64,000 bases of DNA, from the NCBI GenBank assembly GCA_021372495.1, contig JAJFUF010000010.1:62001-126000 (forward strand). Reading direction: 5' to 3'. Positions 8,747 through 17,793 of the stretch are shown here, in pieces. The notes under the pieces were generated by a model, which saw only the letters and a program-made list of their open reading frames with translations, had not been told where the DNA came from and made no database searches. This DNA is from Lysobacteraceae bacterium. Lineage in GTDB: Bacteria > Pseudomonadota > Gammaproteobacteria > Xanthomonadales > Rhodanobacteraceae. Position 1 is the first letter of the stretch; the number at the start of each line of letters is the position of its first letter. The position numbers were made by a program, and so were the translations under genes.

Positions 8747-10291
8747 ATGCTGCCCGACTTCCTCGATCGCGAATGCGCGCCGCTGGCGGCGAACGTGCCC
8801 GCCGGCCATATCGGCGCCGATGCCGCGCACTGGCGCGAAGCCGCGGAGGCGCTGCAAGCCGACGGCGCGAACCTGCTGACGCTGTGGGGCGCCGACGACC
8901 GCGACCGCGACGGCCGCATGCGCATCCACGCGGCCTATCTGCTGCGCGACCGCGTGATCGTGGTCGAGCACGCGATGCCCGCCGCGGCGCCGGTCTATCC
9001 GGCGCTGGCGGCGCGCTTCCCGGTCGCCGTGCGCATGCAGCGCGCGATCTTCGACCTGCTCGGCATCCAGGCCGACGGCGGCGACACGCGGCCGTGGCTG
9101 CGCCACGGCGGCTGGCCCGAGCGCGTGTATCCGCTGCGCCGCGACGTCGGCCAGGCGCAAACCTATCCCGCCCACGAGACGCCGTATCCGTTCGTGCGCG
9201 TCGAGGGCGAAGGCGTGCACGAGGTGACGGTCGGGCCGATCCACGCCGGCACGATCGAGCCCGGCCATTTCCGCATGTCGGTGGTCGGCGAGAAGGTGCT
9301 GCGCCTGGAGATCCGTCTCGGCTACACCCACCGCGGCATCGCCAAGCGTTTCGAGGCGCTCGCGCTGGCGCAGGGCCACCGGCTGGCCGCGCGCATCTGC
9401 GGCGACTCGACGGTGGCCTACGCCTGGGCCTACTGCGCGGCGTACGAGGCGATCGCCGGCACCGCGATCCCGCCGCGCGCCGCCGCGCTGCGCGCGCTGG
9501 CGCTGGAGCGCGAGCGCATCGCCAACCATCTCGGCGACCTTGGCGCGCTCGGCAACGACGCCGGCTTCGCCTTCGGCCTGACGCAGTTCTCCAGCCTGAA
9601 GGAGCGCCTGCTGCGGCACAACGCCAACACGTTCGGCCAACGCTACCTGTTCGACTACGTCGTTCCGGGCGGCGTCGCCGCCGACCTGCCCGCATCCGCG
9701 CCCGGAATCATGCTCGAGGAGATCGCGACGCTCGAACGCAGCGTGCGCGAGCTGCGCGCGATCTACGACGACCACGCCGGCCTGCAGGACCGCTTCCGCG
9801 GTTCCGGCCGGGTCACGCCGGAGCAGGCGCGCACGCTGGGCGCGATCGGCCTGGTCGGCCGCGCTTCGGGCATCGCGCGCGACCTGCGCGCCGACCTGCC
9901 GTGGACGCCTTACGCGCCGCTGGAAGTCGCCGCCGCAGCGTGCGCCGGCGGCGACGTCGCCGCGCGCGTCGAGGTGCGCTTCGAGGAAACGCTGGAGTCG
10001 CTGCGCCTGTGCCGGCGCCTGCTCGAAACGCTGCCGCAGGGCGCGGTCCGCACGGAGCTGCCGCCGGCGCCGCCGGCGCGCCTCGGCCTGGGCCTGGTCG
10101 AAGGCTGGCGCGGCCCGGTGCTGGTGGCGCTGGAGGCGGGCGCGAACGGCACGATCCGGCGCTGCCACACGCACGACCCGTCCTGGCAGAACTGGCCGCT
10201 GGTCGAATACGCGGCGCTCGACAACATCGTTCCCGACTTCCCGCTGATCAACAAATCCTTCAACCTGTCCTACAGCGGACACGACGGATAG
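8747..10291 (+). CDS. hyfG: NuoC/D-type large subunit of a Hyf/Ehr-like complex, lacking the NiFe cysteines
   Basis: The 514-residue protein fuses an N-terminal NuoC-like domain (about residues 1-160) to a NuoD/hydrogenase-large-subunit domain (170-514), as in HyfG and HycE. Recognisable are EGVHEVTVGPIHAGTIEPGH and RLGYTHRGIAKRFEAL. Catalytic NiFe hydrogenases hold the metal with RxCGxC and a C-terminal DPCxxC. Here the first motif is R216-I-C218-G-D-S221, keeping one cysteine and replacing the second with serine. The C-terminus ends DFPLINKSFNLSYSGHDG with no cysteine at all. A NiFe centre therefore cannot form. This matches the energy-converting-hydrogenase-related (Ehr) group, whose electron donor and acceptor are unknown. 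It is not a hydrogen-evolving enzyme. Confidence 0.88.
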   Translation: MLPDFLDRECAPLAANVPAGHIGADAAHWREAAEALQADGANLLTLWGADDRDRDGRMRIHAAYLLRDRVIVVEHAMPAAAPVYPALAARFPVAVRMQRAIFDLLGIQADGGDTRPWLRHGGWPERVYPLRRDVGQAQTYPAHETPYPFVRVEGEGVHEVTVGPIHAGTIEPGHFRMSVVGEKVLRLEIRLGYTHRGIAKRFEALALAQGHRLAARICGDSTVAYAWAYCAAYEAIAGTAIPPRAAALRALALERERIANHLGDLGALGNDAGFAFGLTQFSSLKERLLRHNANTFGQRYLFDYVVPGGVAADLPASAPGIMLEEIATLERSVRELRAIYDDHAGLQDRFRGSGRVTPEQARTLGAIGLVGRASGIARDLRADLPWTPYAPLEVAAAACAGGDVAARVEVRFEETLESLRLCRRLLETLPQGAVRTELPPAPPARLGLGLVEGWRGPVLVALEAGANGTIRRCHTHDPSWQNWPLVEYAALDNIVPDFPLINKSFNLSYSGHDG

Positions 10292-10297
10292 CCGGCC

Positions 10298-10834
10298 ATG
10301 TTCGACGTACTTGCGCGCATCTTCCGCACCGGCCGCCTCAGCGAGGCGCCGCCCGTCGCCGAGGCGGCCACGCCCGAAGAGACCGCGCTGCAGCGCGAGC
10401 TGCACGCGGTGTTCGGGCGCGCCCTGTGCATCCGCCACGTCGATACCGGTTCCTGCAACGCCTGCGAGCTGGAGATCCAGGCGCTGACCAACCCGCACTA
10501 CAACCTCACGGGCGCCGGCATCAAGTTCGTCCCCAGCCCGCGCCACGCCGACCTGCTGCTCGTGACCGGGCCGGTGGCGGTCAACATGGAGGAAGCGCTG
10601 AAGCGCGCCTACGACGCCATGCCCGAGCCGAAGTGGGTGCTCGCGGTCGGCGATTGCGCCGCCGGCAATTGCCTGTTCGGCGCGAACTACGCCACCCGCG
10701 GCAGCGTGCGCGACGTGATCCCGGTCGACGCGGTGGTGGGCGGCTGCCCGCCCACCCCGTTCGCGATGCTGCGCGCGATCCTGCAGGTCACCCGGCAGCC
10801 CCCGCGTGCCGTGGCTGCCGGGGCCGGGCGCTGA
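10298..10834 (+). CDS. hyfI: NuoB-like iron-sulfur subunit (HyfI/EhrS family)
   Basis: A 178-residue protein of the NuoB/hydrogenase small-subunit family, which carries the proximal [4Fe-4S] cluster (N2 in complex I). The ligands are visible: GSCNACELE near residue 50, VGDCAAGNC near residue 112 and GGCPPTP near residue 149. It would pass electrons between the large subunit and an unseen partner. It closes the operon. HyfA- and HyfH-type ferredoxin subunits, which feed electrons in E. coli Hyf, are not encoded here, so the input chain is either a soluble ferredoxin or a protein made elsewhere. The stop lies six bases from the convergent OmpA-like gene. Confidence 0.9.
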   Translation: MFDVLARIFRTGRLSEAPPVAEAATPEETALQRELHAVFGRALCIRHVDTGSCNACELEIQALTNPHYNLTGAGIKFVPSPRHADLLLVTGPVAVNMEEALKRAYDAMPEPKWVLAVGDCAAGNCLFGANYATRGSVRDVIPVDAVVGGCPPTPFAMLRAILQVTRQPPRAVAAGAGR

Positions 10835-10840
10835 CGGCGC

Positions 10841-11431
10841 TTACGGCGCGGCGGGGCTGCCGGCGAAATCGGCGACCAGCGTGACGCGCCGGTTCGGCTC
10901 GCCCTTGTCGCCCCATGCGCCGCGCACGGCTTGCCGATTGACGGCCTCGCCGTAGCTGACCGCACGCACCTTGTCGGCGGACAGGCCGCCGCTGGTCACC
11001 AGGTAATCGCGCACGGCCTTGGCGCGGCGCAGGCCCAGCCGGCGGTTGTAGGCGTCGGTACCGGCCGGATCGGCGAAGCCTTCGACCGTCACCAGCGCGT
11101 CCGGGAAATGCCCGCGGAGCACCTTGGCGTAGTCGTCCAACAGCGGTTTGTCCTCGTCGCGCAGGTTCGCCTCGTTGAAGGCGAAGTGGCTGATCGCGTC
11201 GACCCGCACGCGGCCCGCCGAGGCGGCGATCTTGGCGTCGTAGTCGGCGAACTTCTGGCGCATTTCCTGGGTGAGCGCGTCGATCTGCTGCTGCTGCTTC
11301 TGATCGTTGGCGCGCAGTTCGGCGATGGCGGTGTCGAAGTCCGTCTTCTTCACGTACTGGGCGCAGCCGCCGAGCGCGATCGCCGCAAGGCCGAGCGGAA
11401 CAAACACGAACCGGTATGCTGTGCTGACCAT
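10841..11431 (-). CDS. OmpA-family peptidoglycan-binding lipoprotein
   Basis: A 196-residue predicted outer-membrane lipoprotein. The signal peptide ends in the lipobox LGGC (Cys near residue 25). A coiled-coil-like stretch follows (KTDFDTAIAELRANDQKQQQ), then an OmpA C-terminal domain with the peptidoglycan-binding signature around VEGFADPAGTDAYNRRLGLR and RAKAVRDYL. It probably ties the outer membrane to the cell wall. ATG at 11431 is preceded by AGGAGAAGG, a strong ribosome site; the longer open frame upstream would swallow the promoter and lacks a signal peptide. An FNR-type box with a matched -10 lies about 120 nt upstream, so it is likely induced with the rest of the island. Confidence 0.88.
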   Translation of the reverse strand: MVSTAYRFVFVPLGLAAIALGGCAQYVKKTDFDTAIAELRANDQKQQQQIDALTQEMRQKFADYDAKIAASAGRVRVDAISHFAFNEANLRDEDKPLLDDYAKVLRGHFPDALVTVEGFADPAGTDAYNRRLGLRRAKAVRDYLVTSGGLSADKVRAVSYGEAVNRQAVRGAWGDKGEPNRRVTLVADFAGSPAAP

Positions 11432-11524
11432 ATGCCTTCTCCTCGTCTGTCGGAGCCGTGGCGGATGCCCGTCGTGCGGGCGAGCCCGATGCGGGTTTCC
11501 GTGCCCCGGACCCACGGTGCGCTC

Positions 11525-11565
11525 AGGCTAGGAGCCCCGGAAAACGCGAGGTTGACCTGCATCAA
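11525..11565 (-). promoter_or_regulatory. FNR-type box with -10 element for the OmpA-like gene
   Basis: TTGACCTGCATCAA (11552-11565), read on the minus strand as TTGATGCAGGTCAA, is followed by TAGCCT (11525-11530) with a 31-nt centre-to-centre distance. It lies between the end of the exporter permease gene and the OmpA-like gene and so separates their transcription. Confidence 0.8.
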
Positions 11566-11594
11566 CCTGCCGCGGCGACCGGCCCGCGCGGCGT

Positions 11595-12811
11595 CTACTG
11601 GTAGGCCAGCGCCTCGATCGGCTCGAGCCCGGAGGCGCGCTGCGCCGGATACAGGCCGAAGAACACCCCCACCATGGAAGCGATCAGGAACGCCGCCGCC
11701 ACCGCGGCCAGGCTGACGACCACGGTCATGCCCGCCATCAGGTTGATCGCGACCGCGGCCGCCACGCCGACCAGCGCGCCGGCCAGGCAGCCCGCCACCG
11801 AAAGGGTCACGGCCTCGAGCAGGAACTGCATCAGGATGTCGCGCCGGCGCGCGCCGATCGCCACGCGGATGCCGATCTCGCGGGTGCGCTCGGTGACCGA
11901 GACCAGCATGATGTTCATGATGCCGATGCCGCCGACCAGCAGCGACACCGAGGCGATCGCGCCCAGCATCACCGACATCACGCGGGTGGTCTGCGCGGCG
12001 GCGTTGGCCAGCGCGGTCAGGTTGCGGATGTCGAAGTCGTTGTCGGCGCGCTCCGGCAGGTGGTGGCGCTGGCGCAGCAGCCGCGCCATCTCGCGCTGCG
12101 CCTCGTCCATCGCCTCGGCGCCGGTCGCCTGCACCATCAGCATGCGCACCGATCCCGGGAACTGCGTGCCGAACAGCTTGCGCTGCGCGGTCGTCACCGG
12201 CACCACCACGCCGTCGTCCTGGTCGCGGCCGTCGAGGCTCTGCCCCTTCGCCGCGAGCACGCCGACCACGGTGAACGGGCTCTGCCTGATGCGGATCGTC
12301 TTGCCGACCGGGTCCTCGCCGCCGAACAGGTTGAGCGCGACGGTCCGGCCGAGCACGGCGACGCGCGCCGCCGCGCGCACGTCCGCCGCGCCGAAGGCGC
12401 GGCCCGACGCCAGCGGCCACTCGCGGACGTCGAAATAGGCCGGTGTGGAGCCGGTGACCATGGTGCTCCAGTTGTTCGCGCCGGCGACGATCTGCGCGGT
12501 CTGCGGCACCACCGGCGCCACGCGCAGCACCGGCGGCAGGGCGGCGATCGCCTCGGCGTCCGCCAGGGTCAGCGTGGGCGCCGCGCCCATGCCCATGCGG
12601 ATGCCGCCCGAGGTGGTCGATCCGGACAGCACGATGAACAGGTTGCTGCCCATCGACTGGATCGCCTGATCGACGGACAGTCGCGCGCCCTGCCCGATCG
12701 CCACCATCAGGATCACCGCGGCGACGCCGATCACCATGCCGAGCATGGTCAGGAACGTGCGCAGGCGGTTCGCCCGCATCGAGTGCAACGCCTCGCCGAG
12801 CAGCGCCCCGA

Positions 12812-12815
<4 letters not shown>
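11595..12815 (-). CDS. MacB-like ABC transporter permease
   Basis: A 406-residue type VII (MacB/FtsX-like) permease. It has one N-terminal membrane helix (RTFLTMLGMVIGVAAVILMVA), a large periplasmic domain at about residues 50-280 and three C-terminal helices including SVSLLVGGIGIMNIMLVSVTERTREIG, the coupling motif of the family. These transporters do not carry substrate across the inner membrane. They use ATP hydrolysis to drive periplasmic mechanotransmission toward an adaptor and an outer-membrane channel. The start overlaps the ATPase stop by four bases (ATGA). Unlike E. coli MacB, where ATPase and permease are one chain, the two are separate here. No TolC-like gene is adjacent. Confidence 0.92.
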
Positions 12816-13524
<709 letters not shown>

Positions 13525-13525
<1 letters not shown>

Positions 13526-14694
13526 CAGAACACCCGCAGCCGGATCGTGCTGGTAGCCGGGCCCGCGCGGCCGGCCGCCTGCACCTCGCCGACCACGACG
13601 CGATCGCCCGCGCGCAGCGCCCCGCCGTCCACCTCGGCCAGCGTGCCGTTGCTGATGCCCACGGCGACCGGCACCCGGCGCAGGCTTTCGTCGGCGACGA
13701 CGTAGACCGCCGCGCCGCCCTGCCCCACCTGCGCGGATTCCGCCTGTGCATCCGCCACCGCCTGCGGCACGAACCGCAGCGCGGCGAGCGGAACCGCGAG
13801 CACGTGCGCGCGCCGCGCGACGATGACGTTGACGTAGGCGGTCATGCCCGGCATCAGGATCTCTTCGGGATTGGAAACGCCGATCACCACGTCGTAGGTG
13901 ACGACGTTCTGCAGCGTGGTCGGGTTCAGCCGCACCTGCCGCACCTGCGCGGCGAACTCGCGATCCGGGAAGGCGTCCACGCTGAACCGCACCGGCTGCC
14001 CGGCGCGGATGCGGCCGATGTCGGCCTCGGCGAAGCTCGAATCGATCTGCATGTCCTTCAGGTCCTGCGCGATGCGGAACAGCGTCGGCGTCTGGAAGCT
14101 CGCCGCCACGGTCTGGCCGACGTCGACCGCGCGCTCCACCACCACGCCCGCCACCGGCGAACGGATCACCGTGTAGCCCAGGTTGGTGCGGCTCAGGTCG
14201 ACCTGGCCCTGCGCCGTCCGCACCTGCGCCTGCGCCGCGTGCAGGGTCTGCAGGACCTGCTGGTAATCCTGGCGCGACAGGTAGGACTTCTGGAAAACCG
14301 CCCGCGCGCGCGCCTCGTTGGCGACGGCCAGCGCCAGCGACGCGCGCGCGTTGGCGAGATTGCCCTCGCTCTGTTCGAGCTGCGCTCGGTAGATCGACGG
14401 GTCGAGTTCCAGCAGCACCTGGCCGGCCTGCACGCGGTCGTTGTAGTCCGCATACAGCCGCCTGACCGTGCCCGACACCTGCGTGCCGACGTTGACCAGC
14501 GTCACCGGATTCAGCGTGCCGTTGGCCGAGATCGTCTGCTCGATGTCGGCATAGCCCGCCTGCGCGGTCCGGTAGACGTGCGTGCCGGCCCGGTCGCGCC
14601 GCCACAGCCACGCGCCCGCGCCGAGCGCGAGGGCGAGCAGGCCGAGCAGGACGACGGCGACCACCCACTTGCGCGCCGGCGCACCGACGTTCAT
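13525..14694 (-). CDS. MacA/HlyD-type periplasmic adaptor protein
   Basis: A 389-residue membrane-fusion protein: one N-terminal membrane helix (VVAVVLLGLLALALGAGAWLW), a biotinyl-lipoyl half (GTQVSGTVRRLYADYNDRV), a coiled-coil hairpin (about residues 100-175), the returning lipoyl half (SPVAGVVVERAVDVGQTV) and beta-barrel domains. It bridges the inner-membrane permease to an outer-membrane channel. The frame is open to ATG 14787, which has a plausible GGGGACGG site. The FNR-type promoter predicted upstream would start transcription at about 14783, downstream of that ATG, so I prefer ATG 14694 directly before the membrane helix. The start is uncertain by 31 residues. Confidence 0.9.
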
Positions 14695-14789
14695 CGGCGC
14701 GCGCGCGGCACGGCCGGAGCCGTCGCGGCCCTCCGCGATGATGCTGGCATGGCCATCCGCGATGTCCGCCCGATTGCCGTCTCGCATGC

Positions 14790-14830
14790 AGTGTCCGTCC
14801 CCACCGCGAGATCGACCTGACCTCGATCAA
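14790..14830 (-). promoter_or_regulatory. FNR-type box with -10 element for the MacAB-like operon
   Basis: On the minus strand TTGATCGAGGTCAG (14817-14830) matches the box with one terminal mismatch. GACACT (14790-14795) is centred 31 nt away. It is one of two boxes in this divergent gap; the other, at 14872, faces the acyl-AMP ligase gene. Confidence 0.65.
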
Positions 14831-14871
14831 CATCCGCCGCGGAAGGCCGGTCGCGGCGTCCGGGCGCGGCG

Positions 14872-14912
14872 TTGACGTGCATCAAGCCGGCAGGCCGCGC
14901 AGTCCGTTAACT
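14872..14912 (+). promoter_or_regulatory. FNR-type box with -10 element for the ACP-ligase-acyltransferase gene
   Basis: TTGACGTGCATCAA (14872-14885) is followed by TTAACT (14907-14912), centre to centre 31 nt. The predicted start of transcription falls near 14919, giving a leader of only about 16 nt before the GTG at 14935. Confidence 0.72.
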
Positions 14913-14934
14913 ATCGGCGCACGAGGCGATCGCC

Positions 14935-17763
14935 GTGGCCGAACGTGATCCAACGCAGCGCGCGGTGTCGGAGCGCGAGCGCGTGCTGCACGAGGAACTC
15001 CTGCGCCTGCATCGCGAACTGCATCCGCAGGCGACCGGGCCGCCACGGCTGCACCCGGACACGCGCCTCGACCGCGAACTCGGCCTGGACAGCCTCGCGC
15101 GCATCGAACTGCTGGCCAGGCTCGAACAGCGCCTGGGCGTGGTGCTGCGCGAGCGCGAAGGCCTCGCCGCCGCGACGCCGGCCGAACTGCTGCAGGCGCT
15201 CGCCGGCGCGACGCCGCGCGAAGCCGGGGTGGTGCTCGCCGCCGCGACGGAACTGCGCGCGGAGGCGCTCGACCTGCCCGACGCTGCGCGCACGCTGGCC
15301 GAAGTCCTCGCCTGGCATGCCGCCCGCCACCCGCAGCGCCTGCACGTGCGCTTCGAGGGCGGCGACGTCGACGGCGCCGAGCTGAGCTTCGGCGCGCTGC
15401 AGCGCGCCGCGCTGCAGGTGGCCGCCGGCCTGCAGAAGCTGCGCATCGCGCCGGCCGAGCCGGTCGCGCTGATGCTGCCGACGCATCCGGACCTGCTGGT
15501 CGCGTTCTTCGGCGTGCTGCTGGCCGGCGGCGTCCCGGTGCCGCTGTACCCGCCGGCGCGGCCCGCCGACCTCGCCGACTACTGGCGCCGCCAGGCGGGC
15601 ATCCTGCGCAACTGCATGGCGCGCGTGCTGATCGCCGACGCGGCGCTGCTCGCGCACCGCCACCTGATCCGCGGCCTGACCGGGCCGGTCGAGCACGTGC
15701 TCACGGTGAAGATGCTGGGCACGGACGCGCCCGCCGTCGAGATGCCGGGCATGCGTGCCGACGACCTCGCGCTGCTGCAGTACACCTCGGGCAGCACCGC
15801 CGATCCCAAGGGCGTGATGCTCAGCCACGCCAACATCCTCGCCAACCTGCGCGCGATGGGCGACGTGGTCGGCATGTCCGCGGACGACTGCTTCGTGAGC
15901 TGGCTGCCGCTGTACCACGACATGGGCCTGATCGGCGCATGGCTCGGCAGCCTCTACTACGGCACGCCGCTGGTGCTGATGCCGCCGCAGACCTTCCTGC
16001 TGCGGCCGCAACGCTGGCTGTGGGCGATGCACCGCTACCGCGCCACGCTGTCGGCCGCGCCGAACTTCGCGCTGGAGCTGTGCCTGCACCGCATCGGCGA
16101 CGACGAACTGCACGGCCTCGACCTGCGCCGCTGGCGCCTGGCGTTCTGCGGCGCCGAGCCGGTGTTTCCCGAAACGCTGGCGCGCTTCGCCGCGCGCCTC
16201 GCGCCGTTCGGCCTGCGCGGCGAGGCGCTCTATCCGGTCTACGGCCTCGCCGAGAACACGCTCGGGCTGACGTTCCCGCCGCCCGGCCGCGCGACGCGCG
16301 TGCTGCGCGTCGACCGCGACCGCCTGCTCGAAGACGCCGTGGCGGTACCCGAAACCGATCCCGCGCAGGCGTCGCTGGACTTCGTCTCCTGCGGGCTGCC
16401 GCTGCCCGACCACGAAGTCCGCATCGTCGACGAAGGCGACCGCGAGCTTCCCGACGACCGCCAGGGCGCCGTGCAGTTCCAGGGGCCGTCGGCCAGCCGT
16501 GGTTACTACCGCGCGGAGGCCGCCACGCGCGGCTTCCTGCATGGCGAATGGCGGGATACCGGCGATCTCGGTTTCGTCCACGCCGGCGAGCTGTACGTCA
16601 CCGGCCGCGTCAAGGACCTGATCATCCGCGCCGGCCGCCACCTGCATCCGCAGGCGATCGAGCAGCGGGTCGGCGACCTGGCCGACGTGCGGCGCGGGCG
16701 CGTCGCCGCGTTCGGGACCTACGCGGCGCCCACCGGCACCGAACGGCTGGTGGTGGTGGCGGAGACGCGGCTCGACGACCGCGCGGCGCGGGACGCCCTG
16801 CAGGCGCGCATCCAGGCCGCGGTCGCGGAGATCGCCGGCGAGCCGGCGGACGAGGTGGTGCTCGCCGCGCCCGGCGCGATCCTCAAGACCTCGAGCGGCA
16901 AGCTGCGCCGCGCCGCGTGCCGCTCGGCCTACGAGGGCGGCCGCCTGGGCGTCGCGCGTCGCCAGCTGCTCGTCCGCGTGCTGCTGCGCGGCGTGGCGGA
17001 AAACCTGCGCCGCCGCATGCGGCGCGCGCGCGCCCTCGCCTACGCCGGCTACGCGTGGGCGCTGTTCGGCCTGATGGCCGTGCCCGCCGCCCTGGCCACG
17101 CTGGCGCGGACCGGCCTGCCGGCCCGTTGGCATGCGGTGCGATTCCTGCTGGAGGGGCTGCGCCGCGCGGTCCGCGTGCCGCTGGCGATACGCATGCCGG
17201 CGGCGCTGCCGGACGGCCCGTGCATTTTCGTCGCCAACCATGCCAGCTATGTCGACGTGCTGCTGCTGGTGCGCGCGCTGCCGCGCCCGGTCGCCTTCGT
17301 CGCCAAGGCCGAACTGCAGCGGCGGCCCCTGCTCGGCCCCCTGCTCGCCCGCTTCGGCGCGGTGTTCGTCGCCCGCCTCGACCCGCTGCGCTGCATCGAG
17401 GTCGTCCACCAGGCCGCCAGCGGCCGGCGCGATTTCCTGTTCTTTCCCGAAGGCACGTTCCGGCGCATGCCCGGCCTGCTGCCGTTCCACATGGGTGCGT
17501 TCATCGCCGCGGCGGATGCCGGCCTGCCGGTCGTGCCGGTGGCGCTGGTCGGCACGCGCGCGCTGATGCGCGGCGACGACTGGTTTCCGCGCCGTGGCGC
17601 GCTGGCGGTCGAGTTCGGTGCGGCGCTGCGCCCGCGGCCGGGCGTGGAACCGTGGCGCGAAGCCCTGCGCCTGCAGGCCGAGGCGCGCGCCTTCCTGCTG
17701 GCGCACATCGGCGAACCCGATGCGGGCGCCGCGGGTTTCGTGATGCCGGCAGGCGCGCTGTGA
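14935..17763 (+). CDS. Three-domain protein: acyl carrier domain, fatty acyl-AMP ligase and PlsC-type acyltransferase
   Basis: A 942-residue fusion with three recognisable parts. Residues 10-95 look like an acyl carrier domain, with the phosphopantetheine serine in GLDS (S53). Residues 110-690 are an adenylate-forming ligase of the FAAL/long-chain acyl-CoA ligase type: YTSGSTADPKGVMLSH from Y283, YGLAENTLG, DTGDLGFV and VKDLIIRAGRHLHP. Residues 700-942 have a membrane-associated stretch and a PlsC/LPLAT acyltransferase with NHASYVD (H769, D774) and FPEGT (838-841). A plausible chemistry is activation of a free fatty acid, loading onto the built-in carrier and transfer to a lysophospholipid or similar acceptor, recycling fatty acids without CoA. 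The substrate is not known. The start is GTG, and a matched FNR-type promoter is upstream. Confidence 0.87.
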   Translation: MAERDPTQRAVSERERVLHEELLRLHRELHPQATGPPRLHPDTRLDRELGLDSLARIELLARLEQRLGVVLREREGLAAATPAELLQALAGATPREAGVVLAAATELRAEALDLPDAARTLAEVLAWHAARHPQRLHVRFEGGDVDGAELSFGALQRAALQVAAGLQKLRIAPAEPVALMLPTHPDLLVAFFGVLLAGGVPVPLYPPARPADLADYWRRQAGILRNCMARVLIADAALLAHRHLIRGLTGPVEHVLTVKMLGTDAPAVEMPGMRADDLALLQYTSGSTADPKGVMLSHANILANLRAMGDVVGMSADDCFVSWLPLYHDMGLIGAWLGSLYYGTPLVLMPPQTFLLRPQRWLWAMHRYRATLSAAPNFALELCLHRIGDDELHGLDLRRWRLAFCGAEPVFPETLARFAARLAPFGLRGEALYPVYGLAENTLGLTFPPPGRATRVLRVDRDRLLEDAVAVPETDPAQASLDFVSCGLPLPDHEVRIVDEGDRELPDDRQGAVQFQGPSASRGYYRAEAATRGFLHGEWRDTGDLGFVHAGELYVTGRVKDLIIRAGRHLHPQAIEQRVGDLADVRRGRVAAFGTYAAPTGTERLVVVAETRLDDRAARDALQARIQAAVAEIAGEPADEVVLAAPGAILKTSSGKLRRAACRSAYEGGRLGVARRQLLVRVLLRGVAENLRRRMRRARALAYAGYAWALFGLMAVPAALATLARTGLPARWHAVRFLLEGLRRAVRVPLAIRMPAALPDGPCIFVANHASYVDVLLLVRALPRPVAFVAKAELQRRPLLGPLLARFGAVFVARLDPLRCIEVVHQAASGRRDFLFFPEGTFRRMPGLLPFHMGAFIAAADAGLPVVPVALVGTRALMRGDDWFPRRGALAVEFGAALRPRPGVEPWREALRLQAEARAFLLAHIGEPDAGAAGFVMPAGAL

Positions 17764-17793
17764 TGCCGCGCCGCCATCACGCGCGGCGGCGGC

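Noticed and set aside
8747..10291. Calling the large subunit a NiFe hydrogenase
   Set aside because: Only one of the four nickel-ligand cysteines is present and the C-terminal DPCxxC is missing.
17761..17793. Possible terminator between the two convergent genes
   Set aside because: The GC-rich inverted repeat is imperfect and no T run follows.
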